DNA of 64,000 nucleotides from Liolophura sinensis (taxonomy: Eukaryota > Mollusca > Polyplacophora > Chitonida > Chitonidae): positions 20,323,717-20,387,716 of the forward strand of contig NC_088305.1 of NCBI RefSeq assembly GCF_032854445.1. Direction: 5' to 3'. The position numbers were made by a program, and so were the translations under genes. Below, in pieces: positions 1 to 11,375 of this stretch (position 1 is the stretch's first letter; the number at the start of each line of letters is the position of its first letter). The notes below the pieces were generated by a model. It ran no database searches and was not told the origin of the DNA. It was given only the letters and a program-made list of their open reading frames with translations.

Positions 1-1471
1 CTGATGTGGACACGACTTGCAAATCTGCACCAAGCTCATCAGTTATATATCAAAGGTAAAAGAAAGTGTATGTTGAAGTGTTTAGAAGAAGCACTGACCT
101 AAACTAAACACCTCACTCAGACACAAGTTACAGCTTGTACCATGTTTTGAACTTTGCAAGTGTTCAAAAGAAACTGGTCGATAGCGATCCTCTAGCTTTT
201 GACTTGCACCTATCTTATTGATCATCCATCAAATATACATGGATATCAAAAGGGCTACCGAACTGATTCTGATTGGCTGGTGTGAAATAGAGGCATGTCC
301 AGGTTATGACCAGCCTAAGCTCAATTTCAGGTATGGCAGATTTATTGAACCTAGATGAAGTCTGCGGGGTTTAACCCACGGAACCCTATCTCCACTTTCA
401 GCCAATCGGCGTTGACTCCATAGTGTGGTGTACAGAGTACCAAACACTATGGCCCACGCTAAACACCTGACTTAAAACACAACCACCACCTTTATGACTA
501 TTATTTGTCACATATCAAATATACATGGATGTTGAGTTATTCTAGTGCACATGAGAAACTGAAGTAAACCACTCAGACCTGGACGTAACATTACTCTGTT
601 GGCAATGGACAGATAGTCCTGCTATCTAGGCAGACAGCCAGGGCAGATTTCATGAAAAACTGGATCCAAAAACATTCTTCCTTAATATCATGCGGTCTCA
701 ATCATGCTCTGGCCTCAACAGGTGTTGACTTTTATGATTGAAAATCTCTGTATAAAAGACTTGTGACGTCGGTCTCCAGCACCTTGCCATCAATGTTGAA
801 AACTGCCGGCTGCGTGTGCGGCACAGTACAGAAAACACATCATGTTTACATGAACCAATGTCAACACTGATTTCATGTCACGTTCTCACTAACCACCGCC
901 TTTTGTTCAAAGTGTCTGCGGTAGATCCAGCTGGCAGCCTACTTAAAGCAGAGCCTTAATACAAATACTGAACATGCAACCTGGCTTCACTAGTATGCCA
1001 AGTACTCAACACTTCACTAGCTAGGACATGTAAAACAGTTTCATCAACTAAAAGACCTGTGCACAATATAACTTTTGTGGCAAACACTTGGCATAAGAAA
1101 TGACTATGCAGCACAAATTTTCGCACAAAGCAGACAAACCTATGCACTTACTGATGTATGTTAAACACATATTTATAATGTTTGATTACCCCTAATATAT
1201 GCGCACTATCAACAAATACTGAATTTGATCTGATATTTTTTCCTTAACTAACTTACTCATTTTACCAGATTCTGAGAGTTCTACTAATTTTAGGGAGATG
1301 TTTGAAGTTTATTTGGAAGGTAGAATAATATGCTACTGGAAAAATGTAGGAGTTGGCACCAAAAATAATATTTTATGACCTTTATTTAGCTCTGATAATG
1401 TACATTTTGGGCAAAGTTTTAGGGCAAACCAGTACGTAAATATACATATGTGTGTATACAAATCTGATTAC
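1..1471 (-). other. Intron after the last supported exon; possible weak exon at 757-809
   Basis: This is intron sequence 3' of the last exon. It holds part of a dispersed repeat (1265-1440). Minus-strand 809 to about 757 reads in phase as PAVFNIDGKVLETDVTS after an acceptor-like gcacacgcag, but I see no good donor, so it is not annotated as coding. Nothing else is recognisable. Confidence 0.5.
1265..1440 (+). repeat. Dispersed repeat family C, copy 1
   Basis: It shares tctgagagttctactaattt, ccaaaaataatattttatga and a following tttattt-gctct block with the minus-strand copy at about 8575-8750 and a more diverged plus-strand copy at 16150-16330. The family resembles a short non-autonomous element. 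No coding capacity or clear terminal repeat is visible in this copy. Confidence 0.6.
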
Positions 1472-1735
1472 CTGTAACATGGTGTCAATTACCCAGGTCA
1501 CGGAGGCCACGGATTCATCCGCCTTGGTTGTTGTCACCCTAGGTGGGATCGTGGACATCTGCTCGCCTGAGGATGTGCGGACGAGGCTGGATGCTGCCAT
1601 GATGTTGGAGCTGACATCGACGATGTAGCGCAGCGGGTCCAAGCGGCCATGGTTTTGGTTTTTGTAGATGACCTGTGCCTCGGTGGCGATCTTCTGCAAG
1701 AGCTGAGTCGCCTCGCCTACGCATCTCTTGTCCAG
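1472..1735 (-). CDS. PKD1: Polycystin-1-like exon 25 of window: pre-GAIN helical region
   Basis: Eighty-eight codons, phase 0 to 0, lie between acceptor ctaccaatag/CTGGAC and donor TTACAG/GTAATC. It reads LDKRCVGEATQLLQKIATEA, then LRYIVDVSSNIMAASSLV, a low-complexity Thr/Ser run, and SVTWVIDTMLQ. The C-x(n)-helix and SSNIMAAS elements match the region just before the GAIN domain in polycystin-1. It is the last supported exon; the gene continues beyond the left edge. Confidence 0.92.
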
Positions 1736-1898
1736 CTATTGGTAGAGAACAGCAAAAGTCAACATTCCGTTTACAGACTCCAGTCCTGATGCCAAGCATG
1801 AAAAAGGTACTGGCACAATGGTGTACACTAGAGAAGTGTGTACATGTACAATGCGGAACAAATGCTGGGCTGGTTTCACTATATACACTGACTGAAAA

Positions 1899-2018
1899 TG
1901 AGTCTGGCCATTGAAGACAGGGTGCATTATCTCTACTCTAAACCCATGCTAGCCAAGATGAGCATGGCCATTGGAGACAGGGTGCATTATCTCTACTCTA
2001 AACCCATGCCAGCTGAGA
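1899..2018. repeat. Two-copy 60-bp tandem repeat
   Basis: Two adjacent 60-bp units share ggtgcattatctctactcta and differ at only a few bases (agtctggccattgaagac versus agcatggccattggagac). The short open frame across them is a consequence of the repeat, not a gene. Confidence 0.85.
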
Positions 2019-2580
2019 CACCTTCAAGGGAAGTCTCTTTCTTAACTAACCAAAACTACTCTGAAACTCATCAAAACTTCTCTGAAAAACTGATGCCTTC
2101 AAAAAAATCTTGAATAATACACGAACATTCTGAATTATTTCTAAAGAAAGAAATCTGCAGAGCTTTGTGTCAACCCATTTTTGGAGAAATTTTATAGTCT
2201 TCATGTTTTATGTGTTAGATAAGAGTCTGATAAACTTGTTCTGTTTTCTGGCATAATCAATGATCTAAAACAACATCATGTGTCCGGATTCACGTTCAAA
2301 CCTCCAGTGTAGTGAACGGACAGCATGTATTACTGGCAATGTTTACCCACAACAACCAATAGAAACACATATGGTTTATTGAAACTTAAGGAAAAAAAAA
2401 ATAGGAGCCAGTGCAATTTTAACTTTATCAGTCATTTCTAATGTTTAGGTTGACACAAAAAGGATATCATATCACAAAGTGTAATTTACCTTAAAAGGTT
2501 ATCTTAACATGTTAAGTGCCTTCACCTACATGTAGGTGGTTAAGTCAATGGATACTTTTCATCAAGACTGTCAATCACTG

Positions 2581-2715
2581 AGAAAAGCTTTCCTGACCAC
2601 ACCACTTAACACACACAGGTAAGAGAGAAAAGCTTCCCCGACCACACCACTTAACACACACAGGTAAGAGAGAAAAGCTTCCCCGACCACACCACTTAAC
2701 ACACACAGGTAAGAG
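2581..2715. repeat. Three-copy 45-bp minisatellite
   Basis: Three head-to-tail 45-bp units begin agaaaagctt and end acacacaggtaagag. Units 2 and 3 are identical; unit 1 differs in a cc/tt change (tcctgacc versus ccccgacc). Each carries a caggtaagag donor-like string on the plus strand, opposite to the gene. Confidence 0.92.
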
Positions 2716-3236
2716 ATATGAATAAACACATTGCTTCTACAAACATGAACAGCTGCTCTTTAAAAAACAAAACAAAACAAACAAAAAAAAAGTCTGATCT
2801 GACACTGAAATATGTTGAAAAGGACAAAAGAAAAGCCTATTAAGGAACACACGATATTTCCCACTTAAAAACTGACCTGAAGTCGGGGTAGCTAAGGCAG
2901 TCGTGAACAGTGCCATATGGGAAGTCAGCAGGACTGTAAGCGAGTCCGAAATGTGAAAGGCTCACAGGTAAGGTGGTTAAGAGGGACGGCAAACTAGACG
3001 CCTGAAGCCTGGAGTCCTGCAGCAGAGCTGTGTGCCTCTTTCCGTGATAGCCGTACCACAGATACGCCTACCCCTACGCACACACTGCCACCTTGAACGT
3101 TTTCAAGTGAATACCGCCATCTTATCTTTATTAAAATGAAATGTTTGCACAGGGAATCCATACTTTCAAGTCTCCATGGTAATGTCACATCTCGGGTTTA
3201 GCATGATTGGACTAGCCAAACGGCCCGCGCGGCTGG

Positions 3237-3539
3237 CTATAGAGGAGGGGCAGGATCAATAGAAGGAGCTTCAGTTACCCAGCGTCCCGTACTAGAGACG
3301 ACACAGGCTGTGCCTCCCACAATGGGGATCACAGTAAAACTCACCGCAGGCCTCGGCTTCCCTTGTCGCATCTGATACAACCAATTTTCAAAATTAACCA
3401 CATTTGGCACGTTTTCTGAGCCCTTCATCAAGAGCCAGCAATTATTTCCAAACTGACCTCGCAACATTTTGTTGAATCTGTCTGTATCCAATTTCAGCCT
3501 CTTGAATTGAGGAATCACGCACAACCCTGCCACCATCAT
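3237..3539 (-). other. Unassigned 100-codon open frame, possible retroelement remnant
   Basis: The intronic minus-strand open frame is unusually protein-like in composition (Trp, Cys and Asn well spread). It contains NCWLLMKGSENVPNVVNFEN followed by WLYQMRQGKPRP. A W-x(n)-P-x-x-x-x-F-x-x-W-L spacing occurs in Gag proteins of some BEL/Pao-type elements, but the match is loose. No reverse transcriptase, LTR or zinc knuckle lies nearby. It does not fit the phase of the flanking exons. It could be a chance frame. Confidence 0.25.
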
Positions 3540-3893
3540 CAGGAAATTACTCTACCAAAAAATTCCCCCTTTGCCCACATAGCCTTTAGAATAACACGCC
3601 TCTTGTAGGCTCAATCTACATGCTGATGAATTTAATCAGCTCTTTCCAACACAGGGCCTACTTCTAAACAAAACTTCTACCTGTATTAACTTCAAAAATT
3701 CCTGGCAACCCAATATATGTCCCTAATTTGAGACACTAGATAAAATATCTTTTCATCTCTCTTGCATAAGTATATATACACACACGAAAAGCTTAACTGT
3801 CCATTCTTGAGAGATCAAACAAGAACTAGAAACTATTCTTTGCTCAAGCTGAGTTATTCAGTTGTTACTAGGAAATGTTAACCCCTTCTCATT

Positions 3894-4046
3894 CAATTAT
3901 TTGTTTATTTGATTGGTGTTTTATGCCGTACTCAAGAACATTTCACTTATGCAACGGCGGCCAGCATTATGCTGGGAGGATACCTGGCAGAGCCCAGGGG
4001 AAGCCCATGACCATCCGAAGGTTACTGACACACCTTCCCAAGTGCA
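3894..4046 (-). mobile_element. tRNA-derived SINE, 3' fragment
   Basis: It starts with the (TTTA)-type tail (tatttgtttatttgattggt) and carries the conserved body: ccgtactcaagaacatttca, a gcggccagcattatg block and accatccg-aggtt. It stops near ccttccca, so the tRNA-like head is missing. Confidence 0.85.
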
Positions 4047-4077
4047 TTCAATTATATGCTCTTGAATAAAAATCTTT

Positions 4078-4180
4078 GATGTACTGATCAGTACAGATGT
4101 ACTGTACTGATCAGTACAGATGTATTGTACTGATCAGTACAGATGTACTGTACTGATCAGTACAGATGTACTGTACTGCA
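4078..4180. repeat. Palindromic 23-bp minisatellite
   Basis: Four and a fraction units of 23 bp occur, with TGATCA cores at 4085, 4108, 4131 and 4154. Each unit contains the perfect 14-bp palindrome GTACTGATCAGTAC followed by agatgtact. The array could form hairpins or cruciforms. It lies just after a SINE fragment. Confidence 0.93.
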
Positions 4181-4419
4181 AGTGGTATGAAGCCATTATC
4201 ATTTATTCATCTGATTATTGCGAAATTCTGTACTCCAAAATTGTCCACGTCTTCACTATGGCAGTAAAAATCTTTGGTTAGGAACATAGCAATATATTCT
4301 ATATAACAATACATGTGACAATCTCAGCCTTTTGTAACCTTGTAACATCCAGCAAAGAGATGCATGTTCTTTGTTTAATTTCTTCATCTGAAACTTTTAG
4401 GCAAGCTTGTGTATTCATT

Positions 4420-5370
4420 GCCAATCCAATGATTCCAAACAATCCTATATTTCAACACAAATCCTATATTTAAACACACTTCAGGCACCATTAAACCTAG
4501 CATGACTTTTACACTACTCTTTTAAACTTGCTGTACATATTGTGATGATATTTCAGAAGTCTACTTCATAATTCTGATGCTGATACTGTCATCATCAGCA
4601 TCACCAATCCAATGATTCAATACAAATCCTATATTTCAATACAAATCCTACATTTAAACACAAATCCTACATTTCAACACAAATCCTATATTTCAACACA
4701 CTTTCAGGCACCAATAAACAGAGCAAGACTTTTACACTACTCGTTCTAAAACTTGCTGAACATATTATGACGATATTTCAGAAGTCTAGTTCATAATTGT
4801 CACTATCACCATCACCAATTAAAAGATTCAATACAAATCCTATATTTCAACACAAATCCTACATTTCAACACAAATCCTATATTTCAACACACTTTCAGG
4901 CACCAATAAACAGAGCAAGACTTTTACACTACTCGTTCTAAAACTTGCTGAACATATTATGACGATATTTCAGAAGTCTAGTTCATAATTGTCACTATCA
5001 CCATCACCAATTAAAAGATTCAATACAAATCCTATATTTCAACACAAATCCTACATTTCAACACAAATCCTATATTTCAACACACTTTCAGGCACCCTTA
5101 AACAGAGCAAGACTTTTACACTACTCGTTTTAAAACTTGCTGAACATATTATGACGATATTTCAGAAGTCTAGTTCATAATTGTCACTATCACCATCACC
5201 AATTAAAAGATTCAATACAAATCCTATATTTCAACACAAATCCTACATTTCAACACAAATCCTATATTTCAACACACTTTCAGGCACCAATAAACAGAGC
5301 AAGACTTTTACACTACTCGTTTTAAAACTTGCTGTACATATTATGATGATATTTAAAAAGTTTAGTTAAC
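4420..5370. repeat. 192-bp satellite with about five units
   Basis: Three near-identical units start at 4797, 4989 and 5181 (period 192); two diverged units precede them (about 4420 and 4600). Each unit contains three or four sub-repeats of atcctatatttcaacacaaa and a conserved acttttacactactcgtt block. Since 192 is divisible by three, one plus-strand frame is open in each of the last three units. I take this as a by-product, not a gene. Confidence 0.92.
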
Positions 5371-6573
5371 AACTAAAATGATGATATTCAGCTTTCATGT
5401 TATCACCCCAAACTTATTTCTGCAAAAAACAATTAAAAAAACCCTACCTCTAATTCTTAACAGTCATATAAAAGAAAGTCAACCGAGCCTCCAACAATCA
5501 GAGGTATGACTATACATGATTATAAAGATTTCTGTTTACTGATCTGAATCAAAGAAGCAGAACACAGCAGCTATTCAGTGCTGAAATACTTATGCAACTT
5601 TTGCAGTCCTGGATCAGTCCAGTACAAGTGCAAGTATGTAAGATCTGAACCCTCTTTCAGCCAATAAGCTCAACATTAGGTCAGTTGAAATTCAATTAGC
5701 GAGTGTAGAGCCATGTTCGTGTCCTCTTCTCCCCCTCAGCTGGGAAGGCGGCCGGCTGGGTACGGCCCAATACGTGCCACGAATCCACACCACCAGAATT
5801 ACAGCCCTGTTTGAATTTGGCAAGACAAACAGAGTTGTGCCAGCAAAGAGCAGGAGGAATTCCCCTCTAACCTGTCGGAAATAGCCCACCAAGCTTCCTA
5901 TCATCTAAAACACCCTGCAATTACAACTAATCGAAGAACCAATCTCCTGATACCACAGACTGATCAGTTGGTACATGGTAGTAAGAGGCAAACTCTCAGG
6001 AATACAGACTACGTACTGCTTACAGTATTTAAACTGTATAATAACGAATACTAAATGAACTGGGAATCTGGAGGAGGAAAGATTATAAAGGCCCTTAACA
6101 TAAGGAGACATGATAACAGGTTTATGTTTCACAAAATATCATGTTTCAGTCCAACAACCAAAATGCACTTTCTTCCAGTCAAATAACTCGTAATCAATGC
6201 AATAATGCTACAAAAAGCAGGTAATGGTTGGGGCCATCAAAAATACTCTTAAATATCATCAATTCCCCAGCAATTTTTAGGCCAAAAGTCAAATTTTGCT
6301 GAAGTATAAATTTTATCGGGTTTTCCACAGTCTTCACCACTGGTCTTGAAAAAAACAAAAAAGACTTCCTCAGTGGCTTAAAAAGAGGAGAGTCTACACA
6401 CAAAAAGCAGCTGACATAACAGTAGATCAACTTTATAAAGACAATAACAAGTAATCCTTGCTGGAACTGTGGCTGGATGAGTACAAACTTGCATCTTACA
6501 GAACTATCATAAAGCACACTGGACACTAAGAAAGAACTGAATGAATGAAAAGATCTGAAGTAATGGAACTTAC
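5371..6573. other. Intronic sequence, nothing recognised
   Basis: AT-rich intron remainder, with a more GC-rich patch around 5690-5900. No repeat copy, RNA gene or exon pattern could be supported. Confidence 0.5.
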
Positions 6574-6630
6574 CTCGTCTATAACTTTGGTCAACTGGAC
6601 AACAGGCTGAATGGTCTGCCACAGCTCATA
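6574..6630 (-). CDS. PKD1: Polycystin-1-like exon 24 of window: short helical exon
   Basis: The 57-nt exon encodes YELWQTIQPVVQLTKVIDE, phase 0 at both ends, with acceptor gttgtttcag/TATGAG and donor GACGAG/GTAAGT. It fits between the helical exon at 8212 and the next at 1735 (which starts LDKRC), giving a continuous amphipathic stretch. In polycystin-1 a comparable segment with repeated I-x-x-x-L spacing sits here. Being short and symmetric, it could be skipped in frame. Confidence 0.78.
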
Positions 6631-8211
6631 CTGAAACAACAAGTTTGCCTATTACAGCTTTCATGTTTAATGCTAACATTAATGTTTCATCGTTTATTTC
6701 AGTTTTTTCACCACAGTGTCACCTTGTAGTACATTCGTCAGACCCAATGCGGGAATATTTCTAGTGCTGCTTCACTGAAAAGCTATGCCCGAGTCATCCA
6801 ACCCATTCAAAGCACACAGAAATCAGGGCCCAGTAGGTCAAAAGTGCATAAAAAGTTAATCCTGTCTTAATAGCAGTCATGCTCCAATACAAAACAAATA
6901 TGGCTTCAGTCCAGTCTTAAGTTAATACTAGGCTTAACTGTTAACACATTTTCGAACAACTGGTCCCACGCTAATATTCATTTATGCTACAAAGGTTTAT
7001 GAAATACCTTCAGGACTTAATGTATGTTTATTAGGTACTGTTTGTGCGATTCTTCCATACAATCAGGTTTGAAACCACCTCAGCAAAAATATCATAATAA
7101 GCAGCAAAGCAGATTATTGTAGGATTCATCTGGGATGAAGACAGATGTCTACCTTAATCCTAGGCTTAAATAAAATATTTAGACGTGTCACGCAGAGAAG
7201 TAGAAGAAGAATCCACCCAACAGTGACACTTTGTTAAAATTGAAGAACAACAAGCCTGTTGTATTGGAGTAAGTAAATAATACTCACAAGTGTCAAACTT
7301 TATTAACTGACACACACTGTATGGTTTTGAAAATTGTAAACAGCAGGAATAAATTAATCTCTCAAAACTGGCTGCTAGGGCTAAATTTACTGTTCTTACG
7401 TAAATCCCTCTTCTGTACAACTCTCTGGGTGGTCATTTGGTCAGCAACTGATCAAGTCTGTATTAGACAATCAATGATGTAAGGTAATGCTGAAAACTTA
7501 AACTGCCTCGTAAACACACCAATCAGATTAAAAAAAAAAAATACACCAGCCATTTCGGGTTAATTGTTGAAAACACTGGTAGCTGCGGCTCCGCTTACGT
7601 CTGTTCCCAGGAAGTTGCATACAGTGAAAGGTCTGCAGCCTGGTGACGCCCGATTCTGACCTGAACAGTGCTGTGTGCCGGTGTTGGGCCGAGGTCTTGG
7701 ACAGGAAGTACGCTATTGCACGTGTTTTATTCACAAGAATGTTGCACTGGTTTGTGAAATATGTGAAAATTTGGCCAGTTTATTATAACATATCTGTCGC
7801 ATGGTTCTACATAATATAAATGTATATCAAAATTAGCGTGCCGCCCGTTGATATTTACACCCTTAATCAAGTTGATGAACTGATTTTGTTGTGCGGAGGT
7901 AGGTTATATACAAGCGGCAAACAATTGACTTTTAGCCTGAGATGTACTGTAACAGAGAAGTTGAGTGTTCATACTCTAGGGTACAGAAATACATGTAGGA
8001 AGACTCAGGTGGACGCCTGATCATACTTCATCAGGTACCTTGTAAACATGACATGATACAGGTTATAAAGCTTTTCGTTTTCAGGCAAAGATTTTCGTTT
8101 TCAGGCACAGTTTCTCGACGGACATCTTCACATGTGGCTGTACCTGTTCCTGGTATAGCCCAAGGCTTCAGTTTGGTACAATACGTATGATGCTTGAAAC
8201 ACTGGACTCAC
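6631..8211 (-). other. Intron, nothing recognised
   Basis: The intron is bounded by the exons at 6574-6630 and 8212-8413, which join in phase 0. A repeated ttttcgttttcaggca string occurs at about 8075-8110. Nothing else is recognisable. Confidence 0.55.
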
Positions 8212-8413
8212 CTCATCCCTGATGGGGAAGCTATTAAGGAGACTGAGCAGGGTGTGCCGGACCTCTTGTCGTGTGCTCTTGGTGGCTGCTGGTGAGGGGC
8301 CCAGGCGGTTAAGGCTGAGCGTGAGGTAGTTCGCGAACACCCTGGTGTTAGAGTAATCCTTCTGACTGATGAACACACCCAATGTAGAATCGCTGCGACT
8401 AACCTCATTGTAC
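8212..8413 (-). CDS. PKD1: Polycystin-1-like exon 23 of window: REJ-GAIN helical region
   Basis: Sixty-seven complete codons lie between acceptor gtttgtttgcag/GTAC and donor GATGAG/GTGAGT, phase 2 to 0. The protein is helical and polar: VFISQKDYSNTRVFANYLTL, then RQEVRHTLLSLLNSFPIRDE. This matches the position of the helical stretch after the last REJ fold in polycystin-1, where a similar N-x-T-x-x-L-x-S-L element occurs. No Ig strand pattern is seen here. Confidence 0.9.
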
Positions 8414-8574
8414 CTGCAAACAAACAAATCATAGAGATTGTATGATACTGTATTGCACCATGAGAAACAGATAAATACCGTACATGACCTAAAATCTGCA
8501 TCCATGAAAACACTACTAATTTTTGAGTTTCCACTGATCCTGGAAAGGTGTACTGAAATTTGTTTGAGAAGCTG

Positions 8575-8750
8575 GATTGCCCTAAAAGAACGACCTCTTA
8601 AATTCGCCTGCAAACCTGCATTTTTAGAGGCAAATAAATGTCACAAAATATTATTTTTGGAGCTGAAATTTTTTCAGCAGAATATCATTCCATGTTCCAT
8701 GCAAACCTCAAAACACCTTTCTAAAATCATCTGAACTCTCAGAATCAGGA
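8575..8750 (-). repeat. Dispersed repeat family C, copy 2
   Basis: Read on the minus strand it matches the copy at 1265-1440: ccaaaaataatattttgtga, a tttatttgcctctaaaaatg block and an upstream ctgagagttcagatgatttt block. Confidence 0.6.
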
Positions 8751-9590
8751 AACATAGGCACGTCATCTACAGTCATTTAGGATATGTCCTACTGTAGTTC
8801 CAGCACCAAGAGTAATATATTGTGACCTTAGTTTCCTTCTAAAAAATGCAATTTTTGGGGGTGACATTTTACATCAAATACGGCAGCTTCCACACAAGTC
8901 AGAATGAAAGGTAAGACTAATGGACACTGTACTGAAAAGTGATAAATACAAATACATATATAAAAATATGCATAATGCATACATACATCTGGATCAACAG
9001 GGACATGGGCAGGTGCAACATGCAATGAGGGCGGTGACGATTATTCCATATGTGTGTACGGTATTACAGGGCAACAGATAAATAAATACTCCACCTCAAC
9101 ACTGTAATTATCAATGAGACATTAATTACAGGTAAACTTAGAGCTATACAAACTTCCTCATCTGGATTGTGAGGTGTTATAGTTACAAAAAAATACAACA
9201 AACTTAAACTGCCTCGTAAACATGTCTTAATGCAACACATCTGATCAAACCAGGTGTGATCAATCTGACTCTCTAGAACTTTTATGTTAAATTAGCTCAA
9301 TAAATTAGATATTAACATTTAAAATTGTTTGTTCCGGCAATTAACGCACAAATTATCGAAATCCCCCTGGTGGGCTATATGCAACACAAGTATCAGGAAA
9401 TAGATCACATTATGTATATGGGATACTGCCTATGTGGAATCTCCTATCCCTAGGCTTTCAATTTCCTAACATTTCACGGATCTGACGCATGATCAGTCCT
9501 CTATATTTGTAGCTGCAGCCATGCTTAGTATCAAAAACTGCACCTGATGTCTGGTATCCCCCAGCTTCCTACCCTACAGCCTCAGCCGCG

Positions 9591-9603
9591 CCATTAGGGG
9601 GCG
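9591..9603 (+). promoter_or_regulatory. CTCF-like core motif
   Basis: CCATTAGGGGGCG differs at one base from the CCACTAGGGGGC core bound by the CTCF zinc-finger protein. It is inside a long intron. One motif match of this length can arise by chance, so this is only a candidate. Confidence 0.25.
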
Positions 9604-9900
9604 TTATTTGATCAACTAACGATGATAACTTGGACGCGACATAAAAAGCGCACGTACTTTATGCCACCTGCCAAACGTTGACAAAACGTTTAACGGGTAT
9701 AGTCCACAGAGACATCTGCTCTACATTTCTGGTGACAGGATTTCCTTGTATTCATGAGCATCAAAGATACAGCTCTTGTTCTACAGGATTCAGTAACAAC
9801 TGCTCAATGGCTTCAGGTATAGGCCTTAAAAAGTGTTGACCACTGTGTTGAAAAGCAATGTAATTCTCCAAAAGCAATATTTCAGCCTCTTTATCACTGG

Positions 9901-10010
9901 CCTTAATCTGGCCACACGTGGGAAGGTTTGGCAGCGACGTGCAGATGGTTATGGGTTTCTCCCTGGATCGGCAAGGCGTACAATACAAACGAAATAAATA
10001 AAAAAAAAAA
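9901..10010 (+). mobile_element. SINE fragment, plus orientation
   Basis: The plus strand reads cacacgtgggaaggtttggc, then gatggttatgggtttctccc and a terminal aaataaataaaaaaaa tail. This is the SINE body in the opposite orientation to most copies here. The central stretch and the tRNA head are missing. Confidence 0.7.
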
Positions 10011-11375
10011 AAACACATCAATGGCCTGTATTTTCACACAAAACACAACATGGTGGGCAGCATGCACCGAGACCAGCCCCCGGTTCTTAGCCATGAAAAG
10101 AAAATGGCTTCCAAGCACTTTCAAGCATAAACCATCATGTAAAGATCAATGTGTTTTTTTGCTGTTTTGTAGCTTATTTGTCTGTTCAATATGAACATAA
10201 TATTTGAATGCGATATTCAACACTGACAAATTTCATACATTCGAGGTCTTGTTCAAGGCAAGCTTTGAACAAAATTCCAGTATTTTCATGTATATCAATG
10301 GCCAATCGAAACAAAGAGTGTAATACTGGTTCTGATGGTCTGTGGTTTTACTCTTTACTGCACTAGTTTCTTTAGTTTCAGTTAATTTGACAGTATAAAA
10401 ATACATACAGTATAGTTAGCCTATACCCCTGTGATTATACTCTCTTCCTACTGTTAGTGAGAAGTCTAATGAATGAACATGCTGAGAAGGCAACTAGTGT
10501 AATGCCATCTGGCTACAGAATTAAGAAGACCTATTGTGGGGCACCTGCGCCTGTTATGTGTACTTTAATGACTTTCAATATCCACCCACTCCAGGGAAGC
10601 TCGGCTACTTTAGGCTAGGAAGAAAGCAATCCGTTTGCATAATGGACAAGTAAGACTGGAAGTTTCTAGCAACAGAGCTGGGATAACCACTAGTCTTGGC
10701 CGTAATTATCCAATAAGGAAAGCAGCAACGTCACATTCAACGCAAGACGAAATTGCCTCTTTAAAGTGCCCCAGCAAAATCAATCAGCTATTGCAAATCT
10801 GATCCATAAGGTAAGAGTTGGGTTTGCACTCCTCCAACTCTGTCAGGACAAGCTAGTAATCACGGTTGCATGTGCAATATGGCTGGGGATATATATGCAC
10901 TGTGTTTGCTCAGCTTTTTCCGAAATAACAACACTTCAAAGGGGACTCTTTTTATTTTTTTTTCAGTGAAATAATTTGATTTGCATAAACTGTAAATTCC
11001 AAAAAATGCATTTTCTTTTCAGCCAAGTATAAGAAAAACTAGGTTAATGATCTGATAAAACTAAGTTGGTCCAGGCCAAATCACTGAAGAGCGATGGGAT
11101 TTGAACTCCGTACATCAAAAGCAAATGATCTGTAGCTGAGATGCATTTTAATTACCTCTTAAGAAAGAACTGATTTGCCTGTGATACACAGTACATAAAC
11201 CACAATCTCAACACTTTTAAGAACACATAGATACACTGTACATGAATTTTCTTTCATTCTACAAGCTATATCCTCGCAATAGTTTGACAGTATGCGGATC
11301 AATAAGGTAAGAGTTAATTAAACCATACGCAACTATTCCTTGATCTTGCAACATGTTGGGTCAAAATCAAGATAA

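Larger units (their letters stand above)
1736..6573 (-). other. Intron with several tandem repeats, one SINE and an open-frame fragment
   Basis: No exon is needed here, because the flanking exons join in phase. Contents: a two-copy 60-bp repeat (1899-2018), a three-copy 45-bp repeat (2581-2715), a minus-strand open frame (3237-3539), a SINE fragment (3894-4046), a palindromic minisatellite (4078-4180) and a 192-bp satellite (4420-5370). The rest is AT-rich and unrecognised. Confidence 0.7.

Noticed and set aside
4797-5369. Three near-identical small proteins in tandem
   Set aside because: They follow from a 192-bp satellite whose period is divisible by three; they also lie antisense in an intron.
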